Assembly (NCBI GenBank): GCA_027943245.1
Contig: JANDJZ010000495.1
Span: 10,001-33,321 of the forward strand
DNA length: 23,321 nucleotides
Direction of reading: 5' to 3'
Source: Acanthamoeba sp. SK_2022b
Taxonomy: Eukaryota > Discosea > Longamoebia > Acanthamoebidae
The notes below the pieces were generated by a model, which was given only the letters and a program-made list of their open reading frames with translations, was not told the origin of the DNA and made no database searches. Positions 9,867 through 23,321 of the stretch are shown here, in pieces. Within the stretch, counting starts at the first letter, position 1. Each line of letters begins with the position of its first letter. The translations under genes and the position numbers were made by a program.

Positions 9867-10818
9867 ATGACGTCAACCACCCTTTTGGCCTCTGCTGTTC
9901 TTCTTTCCTTGTTCTTGAGCGCGCTAGCGACCGTCCCGGATAAGGAGTTTACCGAATTCGTGGCCAACAACAACCTCAAGTTAACTGGCCAAGCGCTACC
10001 GCACAACTGCATCGAGTTATGGGGGCAGCTTTTTGATGAAAAGGTTTCCTCTGGCCGATGGTACTTGAAGGACACCTGGAGCGTGTAGCTATGTTTTATC
10101 ATCTAACTGGCCGGCAGGATGATCTTCTTTTCAGCGAGCTGGAGCAGCAAGAGTCGGCGCATGGCCTCCATATGGGAAGAGTTCACCCGACAATCGTTGA
10201 TCCAGTACCCCCACATCAAGTTTGCGCATGTGAGCTGTGATCAAGAGAAGAGCCTCTGCACAGACCGCCTCAGTAACCTGTCCTCTCTTCCTAACCTTTG
10301 CTGGCTTCTGGCCTCATAGTCTCTCCCTACCCGTGGCGTGTGAAGATATTACACAGTTCCCTTTCATCCTGGGCGTTCTTGACGGCAAGGCAACCAGGAT
10401 GACAGAGGCCGAGTCAAACGATGGGCTTCATGCGTTCGTGAAAACTGGATGGCAGCAACGTGGACCTGGTGTACAGCTACCCCCGCAGCCCGATCCATAC
10501 TACCTCAAGTATCAGGTACGCTTTGCTCACTCCACTCCCCAGTGGGCCCGGGTCTGATTCCTCTTCCTTGTTTTGCTGCAGAAATTTGTGAGGGGAGTGA
10601 AGCAGGTCTTTGGCGTACCTGTCTCTGTCCTAGCTGGTGGAGCATTGGCCTGCGTGTGCGTATGCATGACGTTCATCTGCTACTTCTTCGCAATCATCAG
10701 CAATGACCCCTCCAAGCGCACCCGCCAACCAACTACCACCCCACCAGCGGCATCCCACACCCAACGAACTAAGCCCACAAAAGGTTCTGTAAAGAGATCA
10801 ACAGCAAAACATAACTAG
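9867..10818 (+). CDS. Thioredoxin-fold (PDI/TMX-like) single-pass membrane protein lacking CxxC
   Basis: Four exons (9867-10060, 10118-10272, 10346-10515, 10582-10818), in phase, about 251 aa. Layout: signal peptide (MTSTTLLASAVLLSLFLSAL), a thioredoxin-like domain (IELWGQLFDEKVSSGRWMIFF, SASW, then a helix, CTDRLNITQFPFILGV with the cis-Pro position, and DGKATRM), one membrane segment (about residues 182-205, LAGGALACVCVCMTFICYFF), and a basic Thr/Pro/Lys-rich tail ending AKHN. This is the layout of ER TMX proteins, which act on disulfides or bind clients. The catalytic CxxC after the Trp is replaced by SSKS (S74 and S77), so it should have no redox activity of the usual kind; a chaperone-like or regulatory role is inferred. 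The ATG at 9867 is preferred over an upstream in-frame ATG at 9774 or 9789 because it begins the signal peptide directly. Confidence 0.78.
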
Positions 10819-10875
10819 TGGGCGATCGTTGCGTAACAGTCTGTGTCCGCCCTCCAAGCACACCCGCCAACCAAC
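10708..10875. repeat. 26-bp direct repeat pair across a gene end
   Basis: The stretch beginning ccctccaagcgcacccgcc at 10708-10733 (coding, within the TMX-like tail) recurs at 10850-10875 in the 3' flank with one mismatch, offset 142 bp. A short inverted pair (gatcgttg near 10823 and caacgatc near 10872) lies between stop codon and second copy and could form a stem in the mRNA. Confidence 0.7.
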
Positions 10876-12214
10876 GATCACCAATACCGCAGAATTGGTA
10901 GTTTTGCCTTGACTGGCACGAGCAAGACAAGTATGGTATCAAGATGCGCAAGTGGCAAGTGAAGCAGTAGTTGTGTCTAGTGGATGGTTGGGAGGGACAT
11001 TGTACCTATACACCAGCCTCCCGAAGGGGAGTATGAGGGCACGCACCGGATAAGATTGCTGAATCTGAGGTAAAGATTTTCCCGTAAATTTCTCTTATGC
11101 TTTTAGGCCCACCGGAAACACAACGCAGCGGGGGGGGGAGCAGAACAACACCGAGGCCACCCCAGCACCAACTCAAAGTGTCGTTAATTCTTTGGGTCAA
11201 GGGACGGTGCTTGTGGCTTGTGAGCGTCCGGTTCCCAAGACAGGAAAGTGGGGCCAACCACACATGATAGAGCACTGTCGCGCTGATGGGCGATGAAGCC
11301 ACTGGACACGCAAAGACAGCATTCACAGCAGGCGCTCGACTGTCTTGTCTCTGCTGCCTTCCCCCCCTTGTCGTGCCCGTCACGGAGTTTGGGAGGCCAA
11401 TCCCGGGCGGGCCTGTGCTCAACAGAACTCCTGGTCTCGGCGGAGCAGCCGGCAAGTCGGAGAGATTTAGATCAAGACAAGCTGACTTGGCCCTTCTTTG
11501 GGCCTGAACGATTCGCACGCGCCCTGTCCCCCAGCCATCGGACGCCCATCAACAGGGCTGAGACAGCGGAAAAGCGGAGAAGAGCTGCGGACTCCCACCA
11601 ACCACCACCGCTCCCTTTTGCCGTCCATTCGCGTGCGAGCTTGCTTCGGCCGCCTTGCGCTCCTCGCGCTTCATTTGCTTGTTTCTCCTCCGCCACCTTC
11701 GCCACCACGCCCTTGCAGGCCCTTGTAGCGCCTGCCCTGGTGTTGCCGAGTGTTCCGAAGAACCACCGCGCCGAAAAGGCCCACACCAACTCACCCCACC
11801 CAAGCACACCAACCCACACCACGCGCGAACACTACGAGAGCTAGGGTGGAACTTCCTCTTCCACCATCTTCGCCCTCGCAAGTGTTCTTTCTTCTTTCAT
11901 TTCCACCACTTTCTCTCAGCTTTCATCACCGATAACCTCAACTTGCCTCTCTACTACTTCACCTTCGCCCTCGTGTGAGCACGCAACACACACACACACA
12001 CACTGCTTTCTGTTGACCCCATCTCTACCCAGACACCCCGCACCACCACCACTGCAACCACCACCACCACCCTCTGCCCACACTCTCGAGAGAGAGAAGC
12101 AAGACGTTGCGCACAAGTCGCTTTGGCGTGGGAGGAGGAGGCGGGTGGCCCGAAGTGGAACAGAAGGAGGAGGGGAGAGCATCCAAGGAGTGGAACCGCG
12201 ACCCTCCTTGTTCT
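10819..12214. other. 1.4-kb region without a supportable gene
   Basis: This is the longest non-genic stretch. Open frames exist on both strands (for example 11006-11518 on minus and 11293-11844 on plus), but they are Pro/Ser/Arg-rich, match no family I recognise and have no convincing splice partners. The last 450 bp are pyrimidine-rich with CA dinucleotides (about 11988-12002) and runs of CCA. That would fit the 5' UTR of the histidine kinase gene, possibly with a 5' UTR intron (a donor-like gtgagc near 11976). A G9 run sits near 11131-11139. Confidence 0.5.
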
Positions 12215-16891
<4,677 letters not shown>

Positions 16892-17154
16892 AAGCCTCGG
16901 AAAGGCTTGCCGCCGCATTAGGGGAGACGATGACTACCAAGAGAGCACTCACCGGACATCACAGGAAGACGAGGTAGAGAGAGAGAGAGAGAAGAGAGGG
17001 TCAAGTAGAGGAGAGAGATAATCCAATTTTTGTGTTTTGTACAGTTGGCGGCAGATGATCTTTGTACAGAGAGAGATGAGATGAGATGAGATGAGATGGT
17101 AGCAAATAAATAAACCATCACCACCACCACCCACAAATCAGTTATTGGGGAGGG
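16892..17154. other. Convergent 3' intergenic region with AGATG repeat
   Basis: 263 bp between the kinase stop (+) and the aspartic protease stop (-). It contains GA-dinucleotide tracts (16976-16992) and about five AGATG units (17073-17098). Nothing else is seen apart from the AATAAA hexamers listed separately. Confidence 0.6.
17105..17114 (+). terminator. Candidate polyadenylation hexamers (overlapping AATAAA)
   Basis: Two overlapping AATAAA hexamers about 215 nt after the histidine kinase stop codon. They are the only canonical poly(A) signal in this gap. The call rests on sequence match and position only. Confidence 0.4.
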
Positions 17155-19084
17155 TCATCGCGATGGCGGCCGAGCGTAGAGGCACACCAGCACGCCGCCC
17201 GAGATCGAGGCCAGGGCACCCACGAAGGCCAGCCCCACCCACACCCCGGCCCCGTTCTCCCTAGCACCACCGTTGGGTCAGCTGCCAGGGAGGGTGGCGT
17301 GGTCGACACGCTGCCCCCCCCCCCACTAGGACGCTCATGCGGGGCTCGCCCAGCCAACACGTTGGGGGAAAAGGGGAGGGGGGGTAGAGGACCACCACGT
17401 ACCACGAGGTGTAGAGGGCCGTGTCGGGTGGGGGCTCCTCGTAGGCCGGGTCGACGGTGATCAACCCGCCTTCTCCGTCGGCGTGCTCGGCGAAACCGAT
17501 GCGCCCGTTCGCCTGAGAGCAGCGCGCCACAGACGATCGCATGAGGAGTCTGCGCACGTCATGGCACGGGGAGAGCAGGGCGCACTCGATCGAACACCGT
17601 GTAAAATGCTGGCCGGACGGGAAGAGGAAGAGCATGAGCGCAGTCACGTGACTGTGAGCGGGGGGGACGGGGGGAGGGGCGGCTACCTCGGAAAAAGGGC
17701 GCGCCCAGCACGAGGTTCGCGCGGGAGGCCTTGGCCTCGCGAATGGCGGAGCACACCATCACGGTGACCCCATCGTCAGCCGTCCGCTCGAGCAGGTACT
17801 GCCTGCAGAGGGGGGGGGGGCAACGCACACGACACGCAACACAACACGCATGACGAGTAAGTGGCGCCACAAGGCCTGGGGCAGCCAGTGTGGAAGAAGA
17901 GGGGGCACCTGGGGCGGAGGGAGAGGGTGATGCCGTGCGAGAGGCCGAGGGAGAGCGTCGGGTAGAGGTCCATCGGAAACGAGTCGCGAGGAAAGCAGTA
18001 AGCGAACACGTGCTCCCCGCTCTCGCTGCAGCGCATTTGAAGAGCCCCCCCCCCCAAGTTCACGTGAGCTACACCACCACCCCCGCCACTGCGTGTATGT
18101 AGGGGGGAGGGGATTGGGGGGGGGTACCGGGCGTGTGCGCATATGCCGCGGGTGGTGCAGTTGCCGGCGAGGAAGCCCGCCACGATGGCCGAGTAGAGCG
18201 GGGTGGGGACAGCGATCACGCTCGTCCCGCTGTCCAGCATGGCGCTCGTTGTTCTGCCTGCGCAGCCAGCCCCCCCCCCAAATAGCCCTGCGGTTCAGCC
18301 CCTGCGATTGGTGGCGGTGGTTTGATGGGGGAGGGGAGCGGACCACGTGCGAGGACGCCACGAGGCCCGTCGGGGAGGTCCACGGTGATGGCGCGCAGGG
18401 CGATGCGATAGTGGCCGGCGTGGGCGCCGAGGTCGGCACACCAGGCAACGGGCCCGCGCAGGACAGTGGCATCGCCAACGCCGCCCACCAGCAGCCGTCC
18501 GCCCTGGCCACAGAGAGGAGGCCGCGACGGCGGCGGCGGCTAGCCCAGTCAGACAAGGCCACACGCCACGCGTGGCGTCGCCCGCGAGAATGGGGAGCGG
18601 GGAGAAGGGGAGAAAGCCTACGGCGTCGCGCAGCTGGAGGGCGAACAGGTCGGGCGTCGAGGGGTGCTCCCGCATCAGGGCGTCGAGGGGCGGCTCCACG
18701 CAGTTGGGCACGCACTGCCCCCACACGGCGTCGGCGATTGGTTGGAAGAATAAGAGAAAGGGGGGGGGGGCAAGAAGAAGAGAAAGGGAGGAGGGGGGGA
18801 GAGTTACGTTGAGGGGGTTGGTGGCGGTGCCGGGGCGCGCGAGGCCGAGGATGCCGTCGACGCCCCGCACGCAGAAGCGGTGGGCGCGGGCGATGGCGCC
18901 AAAGGTGGCGTTCCACTCCAGGGCGCCCATGCGCACGCGGTCCCGCACCAGCGCCCCTTCGATGCGGGAGCGGTCGGCGTAGGCCATCTCGAACCCGCAC
19001 AGGGGCCCACGACAGCCCCTCCCGCTGCACAGCCCTCGCTCCCCGCACCCCACGCCCCTCTCCTCCTCCCGCCCGTACCTGGTG

Positions 19085-19172
<88 letters not shown>

Positions 19173-19912
19173 CAGACATGGGGGATAGTGGTACCGGAGG
19201 GAGTGGGGGCAGCAGCCGGTGCAGAGGCGAGAGGGGAGGGCCATCACCGCACTTCCGGTGTCCACGTGCAGCAGGAAGTAGCCCTCGCCCTGCTCTCCGC
19301 CGTCGGCCGTCGACGCCACTACGCTCAGCTCCGCGACGTACTCTGCCCCCCCCCCCGCACACACGGGCGCGGGTTGGTTGTCGACGCCAAACACGTTTGC
19401 TCCCCGCCCACGGGCGGGACAAGGCGGAACGTCGACATGGCCACATCATGTGATGACTGCGGGGGTGGATGCGAGCGAGGTACCCGCAGCGTTGTGGTGG
19501 AGCGGGGCGGAAAGGCGCGGTGCCTCCTCGCCCGAGGGTGGGGAGAGGAGCCCGTCGTCTGCCGGCAGGGGTGAGGGAGACCGCGATGGTGGTGGTGGTG
19601 GTGGCACCATGTCCATGACGTCACCTCCCGCGACCCCATCGACGGCCATCCGCCGAGCGCGTTGGTGCTGGCGAGGCGCCTCCGAGGGCGGAACGAGAGG
19701 CGGCCGCCGGCGCCGGAGCTGCACCACAGTGTGCGGAGGAGCCACCGGTGGCGGAGCCTACTCCGCATCGCCCGCCTCCAGTGAGACGTGGGTGGAGCCA
19801 AGTTGGTGGACATGCGTACAGAATGAGCCAAGGGCGGTGGGGCGGGTCCACCAAGCGCGTCCGCCAGCATCACCAGAAGCAGCAGCAAGAGTGCAACTTG
19901 GCGGACCGGCAT
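17155..19912 (-). CDS. Membrane-anchored pepsin-family (A1) aspartic protease
   Basis: Twelve exons, about 545 aa, all in phase: 19912-19820, 19757-19484, 19342-19195, 19078-18808, 18714-18622, 18503-18347, 18257-18128, 18025-17909, 17802-17687, 17608-17586, 17512-17403, 17260-17155. Layout: signal peptide (VALLLLLLVMLADAL), an Arg/Pro-rich segment with a QLRRRR cluster that may be a processed prosegment, then the bilobal protease. The first catalytic motif is DTGS (D150, preceded by GYFLLHV). Then a Cys-rich stretch (CGERGLCSGRGC), FEMAYADRS, VDGILGLA, the second catalytic motif MLDSGTS (D354), LVLGAPFF, and FYTVFDR followed by ANGRIGFAEHAD. A C-terminal membrane segment (WVGLAFVGALASISGGVLVCLY) and a short basic tail end the protein. 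Both active Asp residues are present, so it should be active, probably on the cell surface or in lysosome-like compartments with a lumenal catalytic domain. Exon 10 is only 23 nt. Substrate unknown. Confidence 0.85.
19087..19172. repeat. Compound (GT)n-(GA)n microsatellite
   Basis: About 32 GT dinucleotides with one TTG interruption, followed by about 9 GA units. It lies in the intron 19194-19079 of the aspartic protease gene. On the coding strand it forms a CT then CA tract directly before the acceptor. Confidence 0.9.
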
Positions 19913-20462
19913 ACTGCTGCCCGCAACAAACAAAGAATTCTGAGTCCCTCCACCAGAGGCGAGTGTGCCTGCAGCTCTTTGTGTGGTGAGCTCCGGAGGC
20001 CAGCGTGCTGCTAAATAAATAGCTTGAAATGTCATTAAATGATGTCATTCTTTCAATAACTTGAATTACTCACGTTCCTGACTTTTTTTATTCTGACATT
20101 TTTCTCATTGCTGCGACCACGAAAAACGCCGAATCGCCGAGAGGCGGACTAGTCACGATACCAAGAAAAAGATAAACCCTTTCCTAACTTTTACAAGTAC
20201 AAACCCGAGCAAGTGGTGAGGCGAGTTGCAACTCTGAGGTCCTGCTGTTTCTTATTTGGTCTTGAGAGACGTCACACACCACAGCACAGTTCTTTACGTT
20301 GAATCCTCTTCGTACCACGAAGATTGCGTAGGGTGAGTGCCGCGTGCAGTACTGCGCCAATACTATTGCAATCTTGGTTCCAAAACGAACGATTCCGTGA
20401 ATTTGCAACACACACAAAGCAAAGCACAACTCTCGACATCTTCTGTTCGAACAACTCAGAAA
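19913..20462. promoter_or_regulatory. Divergent intergenic/promoter region
   Basis: 550 bp between the start codons of the aspartic protease (-) and the kinase (+). It is markedly more AT-rich than the flanking genes, especially 20011-20115, with aaataaatag and ttttttta tracts. The kinase-proximal part (about 20260-20462) is probably 5' UTR. No TATA box or known site is clear. Confidence 0.45.
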
Positions 20463-21725
20463 ATGGAGAAGATGATGAGCTTTGAGGAGCTGTCGTTGCA
20501 GGGCGTGCTGGGCCGAGGCACGTTCGGCGAGGTCAGAGAAGCCGTGCACCGCGCTTCAGGCCGCAAGCTGGCCATCAAGAGCATCGAAAAGGCCAAGCTC
20601 AACCGCAAGAGGAGGGACAGGATCCAGCAGGAGGTCGATCTGCTGACCAGTCTCGCCGACCACGACGGCATTTGCAGGCTCTACCAGGCTGCGCAGGACG
20701 AGCGTTGCGTGTACCTCTTCCTGGAACACCTGAACGGCGGCGACCTGTTCGACTTGGTGCAGCGCCGTGGCGGTCCGCTCGACGAGGTCCGTGAGGTCCT
20801 GCCGCTCTTCCGCCAGCTGTGCGAGGCCGTGCGCCACTGCCACGGCAAGGGCATCGTGATCAACGACATCAAGCTCGAGAACGCCGTCCTGCACATCCCG
20901 CCCACAGCCCACCGCCACATCGATGCCGCCGCCGCCGCCGGCGACGACGACGAAGAGCACATGGCCGAGGACTTGAACCACGACGACAGCAGAGGAGAAG
21001 AGACCGACGACGAGGACGAGGAACCCGAAACTACTACTACTGCGACTACAACTACTACTACTACGACGCGGCGAAGATGGCAGCAGGAGCGCTCCTCGCG
21101 GCAAGGCAACTTGCTGCCCGCGGGGACGAGGGTCAAGCTGGTCGACTTTGGGCTGGCGTGCCGGGTGGCGCGCCCCGGGCAGCTCCTGGCCACGTTTGGG
21201 GGCACCGAGCAGTACGCCCCGCCCGAGGTGCTCCAGGGCCGCGCCTACGACGGGTGCCTCCGCGACGCCTACTCGCTGGGCGTGGTGCTGTACCTGCTCC
21301 TCACGTCGGCCTACCCGTTCAGCCCCGACGACGTCGACGCCCAGTTCGAAGAGCAGACCTCGCCCGCGTTTCTCGCCTGCCTCCCCTATCCCCCCCACGT
21401 GTCCTCCGACGCGCGCGACCTCGTCTGGTCTCTCCTCCGGCCCGACCCGCGCAAGCGCCTCTCTGTCGACGGCGCCCTCCGCCATCCCTTCCTTCAGACG
21501 GCAGCCGCCGTGAACGACGACGACGCACACGAGGCGCTCTCGACGAGCACCAGCCGAAGCAGCGCGAGCAGCGACGACGAAACCGACGACGACGACGACG
21601 ACGCGCCCGAGGAGCAGGCCGAGGAATGCCAACCGCAGACGGACCTGCAGCACGCCGAGGAGCTGCAGGCTGCTGCTGTCCTCGCTGCCCTCGACATGAG
21701 CGACGACATGAGCCTCGGCTACTGA
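20463..21725 (+). CDS. Atypical Ser/Thr protein kinase with acidic/poly-Thr insert, intronless
   Basis: A single exon of 420 aa, against 4-16 exons in all neighbours. Kinase landmarks: Gly loop GRGTFGEV (17-24), LAIK with K39, hinge LFLEHLNGGDLF, catalytic loop INDIKLEN (133-140), DFG at 228-230, APPE, and DAYSLGVVLYLLL. The pattern is CAMK/SNF1-like. Odd points: the HRD motif is IND, so the catalytic Asp (D135), K137 and N140 remain but the His and Arg are lost; and about 70 extra residues between the catalytic loop and DFG, rich in Asp/Glu then Thr, encoded partly by an ACT repeat (about 21028-21066). The C-terminal tail (about 350-420) is acidic/Ser-rich (SASSDDETDDDDDDAPEE). Loss of the HRD Arg suggests regulation independent of activation-loop phosphorylation, as known for non-RD kinases. 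Start: first ATG, in frame, just before the kinase domain; ATGs at 20472 and 20475 are also possible. Confidence 0.9.
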   Translation: MEKMMSFEELSLQGVLGRGTFGEVREAVHRASGRKLAIKSIEKAKLNRKRRDRIQQEVDLLTSLADHDGICRLYQAAQDERCVYLFLEHLNGGDLFDLVQRRGGPLDEVREVLPLFRQLCEAVRHCHGKGIVINDIKLENAVLHIPPTAHRHIDAAAAAGDDDEEHMAEDLNHDDSRGEETDDEDEEPETTTTATTTTTTTTRRRWQQERSSRQGNLLPAGTRVKLVDFGLACRVARPGQLLATFGGTEQYAPPEVLQGRAYDGCLRDAYSLGVVLYLLLTSAYPFSPDDVDAQFEEQTSPAFLACLPYPPHVSSDARDLVWSLLRPDPRKRLSVDGALRHPFLQTAAAVNDDDAHEALSTSTSRSSASSDDETDDDDDDAPEEQAEECQPQTDLQHAEELQAAAVLAALDMSDDMSLGY

Positions 21726-21936
21726 AGTGGAGCCGAGGAGCACGAACAACAAAGAGACCACGAGAGAGAGAAGAGGACACGGAGAAGAGAGAGGAGGGGC
21801 GACAAGAGGATATATATATAGCCTAAAAAAAGGACCAGAGGGTGCTTGTAGATAGGACGTTTTCCACTAAAGACCCCCCAAGCGGGTTTTGTGTATTTGT
21901 TGTTGTTGTTGGTGGTGGTGGGTGGTTGGGTTGAGG
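21726..21936. other. Convergent 3' intergenic region
   Basis: 211 bp between the kinase stop (+) and the aminotransferase stop (-). It holds GA-rich sequence, a short TATATATATA run (about 21811-21820), an A7 run, and GTT/GGT triplets next to the aminotransferase end. No gene seen. Confidence 0.6.
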
Positions 21937-23319
<1,383 letters not shown>

Positions 23320-23321
23320 GG

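Noticed and set aside
11006..11518. 170-codon minus-strand ORF in the intergenic region
   Set aside because: Composition is Pro/Ser/Arg-rich with no recognised motif, no splice partner and no codon signature; similar chance ORFs are common in this GC-rich sequence.
19082..19574. Plus-strand ORFs starting with Cys-Val repeats
   Set aside because: They derive from the GT microsatellite and lie antisense to well-supported aspartic protease exons.

Overview
The window looks like nuclear DNA of a GC-rich, intron-dense free-living amoeba. An Acanthamoeba-like amoebozoan is my best inference, because short phase-consistent introns (mostly 55-150 nt, GT-AG) split nearly every gene, introns are full of C/G homopolymers and microsatellites, and the gene mix includes a HAMP-array hybrid histidine kinase, an Rh-type ammonium transporter, and SET/MYND and DEP proteins. 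No rRNA, tRNA, CRISPR, transposon or prokaryotic operon structure was seen. Exon models were built by hand from splice sites. For six of the seven spliced genes the reading phase closes at every proposed junction; the SET gene closes too, but only with one GC donor or an alternative acceptor.

Layout. (1) 38-2367 (+): SMYD-like SET/MYND methyltransferase with a long acidic insert. (2) 5596-2436 (-), convergent with it: a 12-exon gene joining a DEP domain to a C-terminal universal-stress-protein-like domain. (3) 5851-9602 (+), divergent from gene 2: a 16-exon gene whose first half is an RS-repeat, acidic and coiled-coil protein and whose second half is a complete Rh/ammonium-channel domain. (4) 9867-10818 (+): a small secretory-pathway thioredoxin-fold membrane protein with SSKS in place of CxxC. 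(5) 10819-12214: 1.4 kb with no supportable gene. (6) 12215-16891 (+): a soluble hybrid histidine kinase of 1338 aa with seven near-identical 92-aa HAMP-type units, HisKA, HATPase, a degenerate receiver and an intact receiver. (7) 19912-17155 (-): a membrane-anchored pepsin-family aspartic protease in 12 exons. (8) 20463-21725 (+): an intronless Ser/Thr kinase with IND instead of HRD and a 70-residue acidic/poly-Thr insert. (9) 23231-21937 (-), running off the window: the C-terminal part of a fold-type I PLP aminotransferase of the aminoadipate/aromatic group.

The genes do not form one pathway. Several are sensors or signalling proteins (HAMP kinase, DEP-Usp, kinase, Rh channel), as expected of a chromosomal stretch in a protist with an expanded signalling repertoire. 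The most unusual items are the apparent RS-Rh fusion, the DEP-Usp architecture with an exon flanked by complementary CAA/TTG repeats, the exact 276-bp HAMP array, and three proteins with altered catalytic motifs (thioredoxin SSKS, receiver Asp to Val, kinase IND).
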